From Collinsella sp. (lineage in GTDB: Bacteria > Actinomycetota > Coriobacteriia > Coriobacteriales > Coriobacteriaceae), in NCBI GenBank assembly GCA_019419625.1, contig DXZO01000054.1:1-53744 (forward strand): a DNA stretch of 53,744 bases. Direction: 5' to 3'. The position numbers were made by a program, and so were the translations under genes. The notes beneath the pieces were generated by a model. The model was given only the letters and a program-made list of their open reading frames with translations, searched no databases and was not told the DNA's origin. Shown here piece after piece: positions 1 through 9,714 of this stretch (positions within the stretch are counted from its first letter, which is position 1; the number at the start of each line of letters is the position of its first letter).

Positions 1-1
1 A

Positions 2-39
2 AAGCGGGGGCGGACGCTTCGGCCCGTCCGCCCCCGCTT
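2..39 (-). terminator. Intrinsic terminator of the zinc-ribbon membrane gene
   Basis: A perfect 15-bp GC-rich inverted repeat (positions 2–16 and 25–39) with an 8-base loop. Read on the minus strand it follows the stop codon at 98 by about 60 bases and ends in TTT at the window edge. Confidence 0.75.
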
Positions 40-97
40 ATTTGTCAAGCGCTATTTCTACCGTTTCTACCCCGTCCCCAAATGTCAGGTGGCAGGG

Positions 98-1414
<1,317 letters not shown>

Positions 1415-1564
1415 CGAGATCATCCCTTCGTATCTTGAGCGAATCATCTGGATCGCAAACGATGTCTTTGGCATCATTATCACCCAATGTGGGGACAAAT
1501 ACTCCAACATGACGCATTTGCAATGCGCAGGGCGCTATTCGATTGTTTGATAAGCTCGACCGCG

Positions 1565-2587
1565 TTAGTTCGTTCCGCGGAAACCCTTGCCGACGATCTC
1601 GGAGCTGTCGACAATCGTGATAAAGGCACCCGGATCGATCTCGCGCGCGTAGCGACGCAGCTGCACGGCCTCGCGACGGCTTAGCACGCTCATGATCACC
1701 GTCACGCACTTGCCCGAGAAAGCACCGTAGCCGCGGCTGATAGTCGCCGTACGGTTGAGATGCTTGACGATAAACTCCTCGACCTTAAGGGGCTCGGAAC
1801 AAATGACTGTGCAGACTTTGCGCAGGTGAATGCTCTCGATGGCCTTGTCGACCACGAGCGTCTTGGCAAACAGGCCGAGCACGCAGTACAGACCGACGCG
1901 CGGGCCGTACAAGAAGGCCGCGATGGTCACGATGCCGATGTCGACCAGTAGCAGGGCGCGGCCAATCTCGAGCGTCGTGCGACGTTTGAGGATCATGGCG
2001 AGAATGTCCGTGCCGCCCGTCGAGGCACCAATATCAAAGACGATAGCGCTGCCGAGCGCCGGCAGAATCACGGCAAAGCACAGGTCGAGCCACATATCGC
2101 CCGTCATCGAGACATCGGTCGGAATAAAGAGCTCAAACAGCGAAACATAGGCGGACAGCGCAAACGAGGCAAAGACACTCCACAGGATTGCCTTGCGCTC
2201 CAAAAAGATAAAGCCCAGGATGACGAGCACCGCATTGATAATCCACATAAAGACGCCGACGGGCAGGGTCGGGAACAGCGTGGACAGAATGACCGACACG
2301 CCCGAGGTGCCGCCAAAAGCAAAGTGATTAGGTGTTTTAAACGCAACGATGGCAAAGGCCGTGAGGATCAGGCCCAAATTGAGCTCGGCAAAAAAGCGCG
2401 GAAAGCCCGGCTCCTGGCTGCGCTTGCGACCAGCGCGCTCGCCCCGCTCGATAACATCGCGATCGACCACGCGCTCCATCGGCACTACGGGAGGACGATG
2501 CACCTCCTCGGCAGCACGCGACGCCGCCTCTGCCGCAGCGGCCTCAATTGCCCATGCCTTGCTTTCTGTTTCGTGCTCGTCGGCCAT
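1565..2587 (-). CDS. YitT family membrane protein (DUF2179 C-terminal domain)
   Basis: 340 residues. About 70 charged residues at the N-terminus precede five to six membrane helices. Family hallmarks are the Gly-rich stretch GTSGVSVIL in the first helices and STGGTDILA before the last ones. A soluble C-terminal domain of about 80 residues follows (CTVICSEPLKVEEFIVK onward), matching DUF2179. The ATG at 2587 has GAGGGG nine bases upstream. YitT proteins are widespread in Firmicutes and Actinobacteria; their transport role is unproven. The gene is monocistronic between the zinc-ribbon gene and the asp23 operon. Confidence 0.85.
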   Translation of the reverse strand: MADEHETESKAWAIEAAAAEAASRAAEEVHRPPVVPMERVVDRDVIERGERAGRKRSQEPGFPRFFAELNLGLILTAFAIVAFKTPNHFAFGGTSGVSVILSTLFPTLPVGVFMWIINAVLVILGFIFLERKAILWSVFASFALSAYVSLFELFIPTDVSMTGDMWLDLCFAVILPALGSAIVFDIGASTGGTDILAMILKRRTTLEIGRALLLVDIGIVTIAAFLYGPRVGLYCVLGLFAKTLVVDKAIESIHLRKVCTVICSEPLKVEEFIVKHLNRTATISRGYGAFSGKCVTVIMSVLSRREAVQLRRYAREIDPGAFITIVDSSEIVGKGFRGTN

Positions 2588-2698
2588 TACGGCAACCCCT
2601 CGTTAACAATTTGGAAACAATGCGCCCATTAGAGTAACGCGGAACGTGGGGATTGCAACCCCTAGTTAGACGAGCGGTATGACTACATCGGGAGCGTA

Positions 2699-2741
2699 CA
2701 AAAACGGCCGGCCACGCTTTTGCTTGCGCGGTCGGCCGTTT
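2699..2741 (-). terminator. Terminator downstream of the asp23 operon
   Basis: A GC-rich hairpin with arms AAACGGCCG and CGGCCGTTT extended by further pairing. On the minus strand it is followed by a T-run (TTTTTG). It lies about 55 bases after the asp23 stop codon. Confidence 0.75.
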
Positions 2742-2754
2742 AACGTTTTCGCAG

Positions 2755-2795
2755 ATAAAACCTGCCAAAACAAACCTGTCCCTTTTTGGAAGGTT
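2755..2795 (-). repeat. Snap-back repeat family 1, copy a, overlapping the asp23 stop codon
   Basis: The copy has GATAAAACCTGCC on the left and GGAAGGTT on the right, joined by the conserved loop AAACCTGTCCC. The AACC…GGTT arms pair. Its right end supplies part of the TAA stop of the minus-strand gene at 2794. Related copies are at 7611, 34924, 44894 and 47164. Confidence 0.75.
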
Positions 2796-3309
2796 ATTCG
2801 TGCTGGCTGGTGCGGTGCTCGTACTCCTCGGGGGTGATGACGTCCTCGATGCGCAGGTTGACGCCCGCCACCTCAAGGCCGGTCATCGCTGCCAGACGCT
2901 CGGTGACACGTGCCTTAACGTCGTCGAAGATCGCGGGCGCATAGGCGCCGTACTCGATGATGACGGAGATGTTGACGACCACGCGATTGTCATCGGTGAC
3001 CTCGACCGTCACGCCCTTGGTCAGATTCTCGGCACCAAACTGCTCCTGCACAAAGTGCATGAGGTTACCCTTCATGCCCAGAACGTGCGGAACCTCGCGG
3101 GTGGCCATGGCAACGATTTTCTCAATCACGCCGTTGGAATAGGTGAGTGAGTCCTCGGACTCGTCCGCTTCCTCGTCATCCTCATCCGTATCGGACTCGG
3201 CCTCGACGAGAGCCTCGTCCTCGAGCGTCACATCCTCAGCTTCGGCGACGACCGCCTCGTTCTCCTCGAGCTCGGTATCGGCTACATCGACCTTCGTATT
3301 AAAAGCCAT
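2794..3309 (-). CDS. Asp23/Gls24 family envelope stress response protein
   Basis: 171 residues. A long acidic N-terminus (about residues 8–55, mostly Glu/Asp/Ala) is followed by the Asp23 domain: YSNGVIEKIVAMATREVPHV, a central GVTVEVTDDNRVVVNISV, and the end helix region near EVAGVNLRIEDV. A strong AAGGAGG lies just before the ATG. It is the last gene of the operon amaP–DUF2273–asp23. In Staphylococcus, Asp23 is tethered to the membrane by AmaP and linked to cell-wall stress; the same role is inferred here. The acidic extension is longer than in the short staphylococcal form. Confidence 0.9.
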   Translation of the reverse strand: MAFNTKVDVADTELEENEAVVAEAEDVTLEDEALVEAESDTDEDDEEADESEDSLTYSNGVIEKIVAMATREVPHVLGMKGNLMHFVQEQFGAENLTKGVTVEVTDDNRVVVNISVIIEYGAYAPAIFDDVKARVTERLAAMTGLEVAGVNLRIEDVITPEEYEHRTSQHE

Positions 3310-3353
3310 GGTTCCTCCTTATGCCTGCCGCGGATGCGACAGTCGAATACATA

Positions 3354-3731
3354 TTAGCGGCCGCTAAACAGACGGCCGAAGAAGTTGACGATCCCGTTCT
3401 CGCCGTCGCGAATTTGGCCGATCACAGCGCCGATCAGCACGAAGAATGCAATGACGAGCGTATCCCACAGGCCGAGCGTGAGCACCAAAACGGCGAGGAT
3501 AAAGCCAGCGACGGCACCGAGCGTGGTGTTGGGATGACGCACAGCATAGCTCCAGATGGCAGCGCCCGTACCCTTGATGAGACCCATAGCCTCGTCAAAA
3601 TCCGCGGCTGCCGCGTCTTGTAACTCGGTTGCCTCTACTTTGGAATCAACAGGTTCGCTCGCCGGCGTAGCGCTCTGGTCAATCGTCAGGCGCGGCGTAC
3701 GAGCGGTCTTATCTTGATTGGTATCACTCAC
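3354..3731 (-). CDS. DUF2273 small membrane protein of the asp23 locus
   Basis: 125 residues starting at a GTG (3731) that overlaps the upstream amaP stop by eight bases, with GGAGG six bases before it. Residues 1–55 are polar and acidic. A membrane hairpin follows (about residues 74–105: NTTLGAVAGFILAVLVLTLG, then VIAFFVLIGAVIGQ) and the basic end FFGRLFSGR. The family is usually near 60–75 residues, so this one has an N-terminal extension. The in-frame reading continues upstream to an ATG at 3944, but that stretch is Arg/Pro/Ser-rich and lies inside amaP, so it is not used. It probably helps anchor the Asp23 complex. Confidence 0.8.
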   Translation of the reverse strand: MSDTNQDKTARTPRLTIDQSATPASEPVDSKVEATELQDAAAADFDEAMGLIKGTGAAIWSYAVRHPNTTLGAVAGFILAVLVLTLGLWDTLVIAFFVLIGAVIGQIRDGENGIVNFFGRLFSGR

Positions 3732-4269
3732 CGGAAACCTCCACGGTCTGGACGGTAGTCTTGGACGGCAAAAAACGGACGCGCGCGGTCGTACCCGGCG
3801 CGCCGAGCATGGTATCGCAGGCTTCTTCGATGCGCTGCTGCATCGCGGTAGCCAGAGATGCCACGTCCTTATCGTCAAGCGCGATAGCCTCGACCTTAAA
3901 ACGGACGTGCGAATCGTCGGGGCCTTGGACGCGAGCCTCGACATGCTCGACCATCACGCGGTCGTCGCGCTCGGCAGCAACCCTGGCGCACGAAGAAAGC
4001 GCCGCAAGGGTAACCTCGATATTGCGCTCCCCCGCCGGATGCACGCAGGACGGTTCGCGACGGGCGAACATCAGGCGGAAAAAGCTCAGCAGTACGCCGA
4101 TCGCCACGACGCCGGCGCACGCCGTCACGACGATGCGCGGCATGGGGTCGCGCATCAGCAGCATAAAGCGATACGTATACGGCCCCCAAAACTGGCAGAC
4201 AAGCGTACCCAGTGCCACGATGGTGGCGGCAAGATACACGATCGCTAGGGCTCGTTTGAGTACGCGCAC
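3724..4269 (-). CDS. amaP: Alkaline shock response membrane anchor protein AmaP
   Basis: 181 residues with the AmaP plan: an N-terminal membrane helix (about 8–27), a second one (about 45–66, IVVTACAGVVAIGVLLSFF), then a soluble Asp23-like alpha/beta domain. Start is GTG at 4269 with AAGGGAG upstream. It is the first gene of the three-gene operon and overlaps the DUF2273 start. Known role in Staphylococcus: recruits Asp23 to the membrane. Gene order here supports that, although sequence identity within the family is low. Confidence 0.75.
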   Translation of the reverse strand: MRVLKRALAIVYLAATIVALGTLVCQFWGPYTYRFMLLMRDPMPRIVVTACAGVVAIGVLLSFFRLMFARREPSCVHPAGERNIEVTLAALSSCARVAAERDDRVMVEHVEARVQGPDDSHVRFKVEAIALDDKDVASLATAMQQRIEEACDTMLGAPGTTARVRFLPSKTTVQTVEVSGE

Positions 4270-4322
4270 GCGGCGCTCCCTTCAAATCTCGGCTCTCGAA
4301 ATGCAGAACGGTTCGCATCATT

Positions 4323-4366
4323 ATAAAAGAGCCGGGTCCGGTGCTCTACGCACGCGGATCCGGCTC
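4323..4366 (-). terminator. Terminator of the YebC gene
   Basis: A 12-bp stem GAGCCGGGTCCG/CGGATCCGGCTC (one G·T pair) at 4329–4340 and 4355–4366, followed on the minus strand by TTTTAT. It lies 70 bases after the YebC stop. Confidence 0.8.
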
Positions 4367-4435
4367 ATCTATTCCACGAGGCTTGCATGCTCGCTTCATT
4401 ATGCCCAGATATGCACGGCTCAATCCGTGCTGGCG

Positions 4436-5242
4436 CTACTCCTCCTCGAGGGCAGCGATGACCTCGTCGGTCATGTCCATGGTGCTGTAGACGTCCTGGA
4501 CGTCGTCGAGCTCCTCAAGACGGTCGATGAGGCGCTGGACCTTCTTGGCGTCGGTACCAGAGACCTCGGTCGGGGTGGTCGGGACCATGGTGGTCTCGGA
4601 ACCCTTGACCTGGACGCCCTGCTCCTCGAGCGCCTTGGAGACAGCCATGACCTCGTTGGCAGCAGTCCAGACAATCCACTCCTCGCCGGCATCCTCGTAG
4701 TCCTCGCCACCGGCCTCGGCGATGGCCATCATGAACTCATCCTCGTCACCGGCAGCACCGTTGGCGATCATGGTCTCCTTCTTGGCGTTCTCGTCCAGGA
4801 TCTCCTTGGCGACGACGATCTGGCCCTTACGCTCAAACTGGAAGGCGACGGAGCCGGAGGTGCCCAGGTTGCCACCAGCGTGGGAGAAGGCGGAACGGAC
4901 ATCAGCGGCGGTACGGTTGCGGTTGTCGGTCAGGCAGTCGACGTAGACGGCGACACCGGCGGGACCGTAGCCCTCGTACACGATGTTCTCGTAGACGGCG
5001 GCGTCAGCACCCGAACCAAAAGCCTTGTCAATAGCGGACTTGATCTTGTCCTTAGGCATGGACTGAGCCTTGGCCTTGGCAACGGCAGCGGCGAGGCTGG
5101 CGTTGTTCTCGGGCAGCGGGTCACCGCCGAGACGGGCAGCAACGGTGATGTTGCGGCTGAGCTTGGAGAAGAGGGCGGAACGCTTGGCGTCCTGCGCGCC
5201 CTTACGATGCTTGGTTGTGGCCCACTTAGAGTGTCCGGACAT
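4436..5242 (-). CDS. YebC/PmpR family DNA-binding regulator or translation factor
   Basis: 268 residues, somewhat longer than the usual 240–250. The N-terminal signature MSGHSKWATTKHRKGAQDAK and the following KLSRNITVAARLGG are diagnostic. GYGPAGVAVYVDCLTDNRNR and a long acidic C-terminal domain complete the family fold. The ATG has AGGAG upstream. YebC proteins are known as transcription regulators (PmpR) and more recently as helpers of translation through proline stretches. The nearby Pro-rich tail of the zinc-ribbon protein is a coincidence worth remembering but proves nothing. Monocistronic. Confidence 0.93.
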   Translation of the reverse strand: MSGHSKWATTKHRKGAQDAKRSALFSKLSRNITVAARLGGDPLPENNASLAAAVAKAKAQSMPKDKIKSAIDKAFGSGADAAVYENIVYEGYGPAGVAVYVDCLTDNRNRTAADVRSAFSHAGGNLGTSGSVAFQFERKGQIVVAKEILDENAKKETMIANGAAGDEDEFMMAIAEAGGEDYEDAGEEWIVWTAANEVMAVSKALEEQGVQVKGSETTMVPTTPTEVSGTDAKKVQRLIDRLEELDDVQDVYSTMDMTDEVIAALEEE

Positions 5243-5369
5243 ACGTGTCTCCTATCGGTTTCGACCTAAAGCCCAGCGCAGATGCTCGGGCAATATAAAC
5301 AAACGTCGTTATGATATACCTACTAGCCTGCGAGATAAACCCCAAAATGAAGGCGTCGTGATGATGTCC

Positions 5370-5405
5370 CCTTTGGTGCAAAGAAACCTGACCCCCATGC
5401 ACCAA
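5370..5405 (-). repeat. Snap-back hairpin immediately after the DUF6020-like stop codon
   Basis: Arms TTGGTGCA (5373–5380) and TGCACCAA (5398–5405) enclose AAGAAACCTGACCCCCA. It ends one base before the stop codon at 5407–5409. The loop, read on the minus strand as GGGGGTCAGGTTTCTT, resembles the loops of the other stop-codon repeats. Confidence 0.65.
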
Positions 5406-5406
5406 G

Positions 5407-7590
5407 TTAGGACCAGAGGAAGTCGCTGCGGGTGACGGTGGCGCCGATGGCGAAGGGCATGCAGGCGATGACCGGATACAGGTAGCGCATGTAGGTCGAG
5501 CCGTTGCACGGACCAATTAGGCACACGGCGAGCACGCCCAACAGCGGCACCCAGATCGCCAGCGCACGCCATGAATGACGACGCAGCAGGTAGACCACCA
5601 CGGCGATCATGATCCACACATAGGTGGCCGAGCTCATGGTGAGCGAAATAAACGGAATGCGCTGCACCGCCACACGGTACAGATTGATCAGGTGGTCACA
5701 CCAGCGCACCACGTTGCTGTCAACCGGATGGAAGTCGAAGTACTTGAGGTTGTCGGGACGCGCCATGATCTCGGCACTACGCGCCGTGCTGTAGACCCAG
5801 GCATCGCGCGCGCTCGGATAAAAGTAGCCGTAATAGTTATTGATGAGCGCCGAGATATAGCACTCGGGATCCTTTTTGAACATCTGCGCCCAGACCTCAA
5901 AATAGGCCTTGACGTCCTCCTGCGAGGCGTACTCGTTAAAGCAGTTCTTGACGGCATCCGACTTATCCGGGTTGTAACGGCGGCCCAGATTCTCGTACTT
6001 GAGCACCCGGTCGATCACGGCGCGCTCCTCGTCGGTCACCAAGCCGTCGCAAGGAGCCTCCACGATGGTGCCGTCCTCCTTTACCGTGGGGTTGACGCCC
6101 GAGTTGAGGCCGTCGTGCTTTTGGACGAAACGAGCCGTCTGTTGGAACGGAATCGAGAGGATTTCGCGCTTGGAACCAGGCGTGATGTCGTGCGCCGGCA
6201 TAAAGACCTTGGTGAAGTACATATTAGAGGCAAGGCAGAGTGCGAGCACCGCGAGGACGCCAACCCAGCGGAAGCGCGGCGTGGCGCATGAGACCGCGGT
6301 GCCCGTCTGCTTAGCCGCACGACGGGCGACATGTACATCCCATGCGCAAAACGCCGCCGCAATCACGCAGGCCGCCAACGGAAAGACCAGACCGCCATTG
6401 CGCAAAAACGTGGAACCCATGGCAGCCAGCGCAAGCAACAGCCAGTCGTGGCGCGCAAAGAGCACGGGCCTCTGTTCGCCCGCAAGCTCGGCATTGGCAT
6501 CACGACGGGGCAAGCCACATGCCACGAGCTTGACGGTCTGTACCAGCAGCACCGAAAACGCGTCGGCAAAGAGCACGTCTTTGGTGAGCAACGCCGCGTA
6601 GTTAGAGAACATCGGCATAAACGCAAAGAACAGCAGGATCGCACCGCGAACCGGCAGGCTCACGCCCAGTTTGCGCAGCGACGAAATGGAATAGGCCATG
6701 CAGGCAGCCGTGATGACAAATTGAGCGCAGGTATAGATGATGAGGCCCGCGTTAGCGCTGTTGAACAGCGAAAGCCCCAGTTGAACGCACGAGCCGATAA
6801 TGGCCGTGTGCACTACGGGATGATGCCCGTTGAGCAGCACGTTGGGGTTGAGTAGGCGCAGGTAGTCGCTCGTGCCGTTGGGATAGTTGAACCACTGGCG
6901 AATCTGCGCACCCGTATCTCCCATAAAAAGGCCGGGCAGCGAAGCGATGAGCGTGGGCGCCCAGGCGATCATAAGCACCAGGAAGGGCCCGGCAAAGGGA
7001 TGGACCGAGAGCACGGCGTGAGCCACACGCCATATGCGGCCAAAGTGCGCCTCGGAAAACGGGATGCGCCGAGAGCTCAGCCAATCCAGACACTCAAAAG
7101 CCAGATAGAAGGCCACGATCGCCAGGAGCATCCAGCCAGCGCCGCCAATCCAGGCGCAGATGATGCGGGCCTTGTCGCCAAGAACAATCTCGGCCGAGTC
7201 GATGAGGTCGTAGCTGCGGCCGAACACCATGCAGATGGCGAAAAACAGCGACGGCAGAATAATCGATGGGCGCCAGGTGTCGCCACGGCCAAAGAACACG
7301 TAGCGAAACGGCAGCGTGAGCAGGCAGGCAAGCGCAAGCAGCATGACCGCGTCGGTATGGCCGGCAAACGAGAGGAGCACCTCGTAGCACACGTACAGCA
7401 TGCCCGAGGCTTTGGGGTCAATCGCCAAGACTGCGTTGCTCGACACCGGGGCGGGATCGATGGAAAACGCCGTGGTCGCCAACAGCGCGAGCAGAAATGC
7501 GATGAGCGTCTGCTTGGCGGGGTAGCGCTTAAACCAGACGATGCGGGCCGCGTCGCGCGCAGCCGTTGTGGAGAGATCGGAATCCTTCAC
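5407..7590 (-). CDS. Large polytopic membrane protein, DUF6020-like
   Basis: 727 residues with about twelve hydrophobic helices spread over both halves, and a long outside loop around residues 440–600 (GLNSGVNPTVKEDGTIVEAP onward). An early loop carries GLFMGDTGAQIRQWFNYPNG and GHHPVVHTAII, acidic and His-rich signatures reminiscent of GT-C-fold glycosyltransferases that use lipid-linked sugars. I recognise it as similar to the Coriobacteria DUF6020 group; substrate unknown. Start is GTG at 7590 with AAAGG upstream. It is transcribed alone, after the snap-back repeat 7611–7652. A role in assembly of a cell-surface glycan is inference only. Confidence 0.7.
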   Translation of the reverse strand: MKDSDLSTTAARDAARIVWFKRYPAKQTLIAFLLALLATTAFSIDPAPVSSNAVLAIDPKASGMLYVCYEVLLSFAGHTDAVMLLALACLLTLPFRYVFFGRGDTWRPSIILPSLFFAICMVFGRSYDLIDSAEIVLGDKARIICAWIGGAGWMLLAIVAFYLAFECLDWLSSRRIPFSEAHFGRIWRVAHAVLSVHPFAGPFLVLMIAWAPTLIASLPGLFMGDTGAQIRQWFNYPNGTSDYLRLLNPNVLLNGHHPVVHTAIIGSCVQLGLSLFNSANAGLIIYTCAQFVITAACMAYSISSLRKLGVSLPVRGAILLFFAFMPMFSNYAALLTKDVLFADAFSVLLVQTVKLVACGLPRRDANAELAGEQRPVLFARHDWLLLALAAMGSTFLRNGGLVFPLAACVIAAAFCAWDVHVARRAAKQTGTAVSCATPRFRWVGVLAVLALCLASNMYFTKVFMPAHDITPGSKREILSIPFQQTARFVQKHDGLNSGVNPTVKEDGTIVEAPCDGLVTDEERAVIDRVLKYENLGRRYNPDKSDAVKNCFNEYASQEDVKAYFEVWAQMFKKDPECYISALINNYYGYFYPSARDAWVYSTARSAEIMARPDNLKYFDFHPVDSNVVRWCDHLINLYRVAVQRIPFISLTMSSATYVWIMIAVVVYLLRRHSWRALAIWVPLLGVLAVCLIGPCNGSTYMRYLYPVIACMPFAIGATVTRSDFLWS

Positions 7591-7610
7591 AGTCCGAAAG
7601 CCTTTCTAGA

Positions 7611-7652
7611 AACCTGCCAAAAAGGGACAGGTTTATTTTGGCAGGTTTTATC
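7611..7652 (+). repeat. Snap-back repeat family 1, copy b
   Basis: The opposite-orientation copy of family 1: AACCTGCC at the left, a GGGACAGG loop, GGCAGGTTTTATC at the right. It lies in the gap between lgt and the DUF6020-like gene. Confidence 0.75.
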
Positions 7653-7689
7653 TGGGGAAACGTTACGGTTCTGTCATCATTGCCCAGCA

Positions 7690-7726
7690 AACCACCACAA
7701 AGGTGCCTGCCCCCTTTGTGGTGGTT
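7690..7726 (-). repeat. Snap-back repeat family 2, copy a, on the lgt stop codon
   Basis: Perfect 14-bp arms AACCACCACAAAGG / CCTTTGTGGTGGTT with the loop TGCCTGCCC. The right arm overlaps the lgt TAA stop (7725–7727). The second copy is at 34838–34874. Confidence 0.8.
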
Positions 7727-8546
7727 AGGCGTCGAGATAGATGCGCTGGGGTTGGTTGCGGCGACGAGCAAAGATGATGAGCGCCAGGCCCGCGATTACG
7801 AGCGGCAGGCTCAACAGCTGACCCATGGTGATGACGCCACCAAGCAGATAGCCCAGCTGGGCATCGGGCACGCGCACGAACTCGACGAGGAAGCGGACGA
7901 TGCCGTAACCCATCACAAACACGCCCATAAACGTGCCTTGGGGCAGTAGCGGCTTTTTGCGGCTGAGCACCTGCAGAATGCAAAAGAGCACGATGCCCTC
8001 AAGAAATGCCTCGTAGAGCTGGGAGGGGTGACGCGGCATATCGCCCGCAGTCCCGCCAAAGACCACGCCCCATGGCAGATCGGTCGGCTTGCCCCACAGC
8101 TCGCCGTTGACAAAGTTGGCGCAGCGTCCCAGGCACAGGGCCAGCGGAGCGCCAATGACGGCAAGATCGGCCAATGTCCATGCGTCGAGTTTATACATGC
8201 GGCACACGATGATGCCGCCGATAATGCCGCCCACCAAACCGCCATGGAAGCTCATGCCGCCCTCGTTGGTGGCAAAGATCTCGAGCGGATGCGCCCAGTA
8301 GTAGCCGTCGCCGTAAAAGATGACGTAGAACAGACGGGCGCCAATGATAAGGCCAAAGACCACGCCGACCACGACACTCGTCAGGTCGTCAATCGTGATG
8401 TTAAAGCCCCAGCGACGCTGCGTGCGGTACATGACGACCGCCGTGAGCAGGGCGCCGACCACATAGGCCAAGCCGTACCAGTAGATGGTGATGGGCCCCG
8501 CCGAAATGGCGACGGGATCAAGCATATGGTAGAAGTCGTTGAGCAT
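7725..8546 (-). CDS. lgt: Prolipoprotein diacylglyceryl transferase
   Basis: 273 residues, seven membrane segments. It transfers diacylglycerol from phosphatidylglycerol to the lipobox cysteine of prolipoproteins. Family signatures are visible: MSFHGGLVGG (active-site His region), LGRCANFVNGELWGKP (Lgt signature with the essential Arg and Asn) and RHPSQLYEA. ATG at 8546 with AGGAGG seven bases upstream; an upstream in-frame start at 8606 has no ribosome site. A natural client encoded in this window is the lipoprotein at 35080. Its stop codon lies inside repeat 7690–7726. Confidence 0.95.
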   Translation of the reverse strand: MLNDFYHMLDPVAISAGPITIYWYGLAYVVGALLTAVVMYRTQRRWGFNITIDDLTSVVVGVVFGLIIGARLFYVIFYGDGYYWAHPLEIFATNEGGMSFHGGLVGGIIGGIIVCRMYKLDAWTLADLAVIGAPLALCLGRCANFVNGELWGKPTDLPWGVVFGGTAGDMPRHPSQLYEAFLEGIVLFCILQVLSRKKPLLPQGTFMGVFVMGYGIVRFLVEFVRVPDAQLGYLLGGVITMGQLLSLPLVIAGLALIIFARRRNQPQRIYLDA

Positions 8547-8571
8547 GTCGACCCTCCTACTCCCTACATAC

Positions 8572-8609
8572 AAATGCGGCCGCGGGCCTTGCGCTCGCAG
8601 CCGCATATT
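8572..8609 (-). terminator. Probable terminator between the NifU-like gene and lgt
   Basis: Inverted repeat ATGCGGC (8574–8580) and GCCGCAT (8600–8606) with further internal pairing, followed by ATTTGTATG on the minus strand. The T-run is weak, so it may only reduce read-through into lgt. Confidence 0.45.
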
Positions 8610-8655
8610 TGGGCGTAACGTCTATGCGGAGTATGCCGTCCGCAACTTTCGCATC

Positions 8656-8934
8656 TTAGAACGGCGCGTACTCGTCGTACAGGTCGTCGGTCTCGCCGGA
8701 GGCATTGACCTGCTCGACACGGGTAACGCCGGGCACATGCTCCTTCAGGATGCGCTCAATACCCATGGACAGGGTCAGCGAGCTCATGGGGCAGCCGGCG
8801 CAAGCGCCCTGCAGCTCCAGCTTGACGACGCCTTCGTCGTCAACGCCCACATACTCCATATCGCCGCCGTCGGCCTGCAGGTTGGGGCGAATCTCTTCAA
8901 GAACCTTCTTAAGCAGCTCTTCGTTAACAGCCAC
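8656..8934 (-). CDS. NifU-like C-terminal domain Fe-S scaffold protein
   Basis: 92 residues, the size of a stand-alone NifU C-terminal domain. The cluster-binding motif is GACAGCPMSSLTLSMGIE (CxxC), preceded by RPNLQADGGDMEYVGVDDEG. It assembles or carries [4Fe-4S] clusters for client enzymes; the radical SAM proteins and the activase in this window are plausible clients, by inference. Start GTG at 8934 with AAAGGAG five bases upstream. Confidence 0.92.
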   Translation of the reverse strand: MAVNEELLKKVLEEIRPNLQADGGDMEYVGVDDEGVVKLELQGACAGCPMSSLTLSMGIERILKEHVPGVTRVEQVNASGETDDLYDEYAPF

Positions 8935-9105
8935 AGGGGCTCCTTTCTCACAATAACGCGGGCGCGCCCGCGGACAGGGGCTATGTTACTACAGCCATGT
9001 ACCCGCTCACGAGCCATCCATGCGCGCGGACACGACTTTCACGAGCAGCCAATTTGGGACGGGGCTCTTTTAGCTGCGTTCGTCGTCAGATAGTGACAAC
9101 GCATA

Positions 9106-9630
9106 TTACTGCCGAGCCTGTCCCCCGGTACCAATCTGGACATCGACGATAACCTGGCGGTAGCTGATGCCGCAGGAGTCGAGAATGCGGCGGCTGATGC
9201 GGCCGTCGTCGGTGTCGGCGTACTTATTGTCCAGGTAGACAACCTCGCCCACACCCACCTGCGCCAAAATCTTGGCGCAGTCGTGGCACGGGAACAGCGT
9301 GACGTAGACCGTGGAACCCTCGAGGTCCTTGAGCGAGCCACGGTAGTTGAGCACGGCGTTGGCCTCGGCATGGACCACGTAGTTGTGCTTGTCCTGCAGC
9401 GGGTCGTCGCTCGTACCCCACGGGAAAAAGTCGTCGTTGAGCGCCGAGGGCGTACCGTTGTAGCCCACCGAAAGGATACGGTGGTTGGTGCTGGCGATGC
9501 ACGCACCCACCTGCGTGTTGGGGTCCTTGCTGCGGCGCTGTGCGGCGATGGCCACGCTCATAAAGAACTCGTCCCAGCTAATGACGTCCAGGCGCTTGCC
9601 TGACGAAGTTTGATGAAGATCGTCCGACAT
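9106..9630 (-). CDS. dCMP deaminase (ComEB-like)
   Basis: 174 residues. The zinc-dependent deaminase fold is shown by VVHAEANAVLN (zinc His plus proton-shuttling Glu) and FPCHDCAKIL (the two zinc Cys). The nucleotide-binding N-terminus SVGYNGTPS fits deoxycytidylate deaminase, which makes dUMP for thymidylate synthesis. ATG at 9630 chosen because GGAGG lies eight bases upstream; the in-frame ATG at 9666 has no such site. Monocistronic between the NifU-like gene and coaX. Confidence 0.92.
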   Translation of the reverse strand: MSDDLHQTSSGKRLDVISWDEFFMSVAIAAQRRSKDPNTQVGACIASTNHRILSVGYNGTPSALNDDFFPWGTSDDPLQDKHNYVVHAEANAVLNYRGSLKDLEGSTVYVTLFPCHDCAKILAQVGVGEVVYLDNKYADTDDGRISRRILDSCGISYRQVIVDVQIGTGGQARQ

Positions 9631-9675
9631 GGCAGACACCTCCGTAATCGCAATAGTTTGACCCATTGTAGCAGG

Positions 9676-9712
9676 TGAAAGGTGGGGGCGTTTGTCCCAC
9701 CGGCGCCCTCAC
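9676..9712 (-). terminator. Possible terminator of coaX
   Basis: GGTGGG (9681–9686) and CCCACC (9696–9701) stem with an outer GTGA/TCAC pairing, starting three bases after the coaX stop on the minus strand. The T-run is short. Confidence 0.35.
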
Positions 9713-9714
9713 TT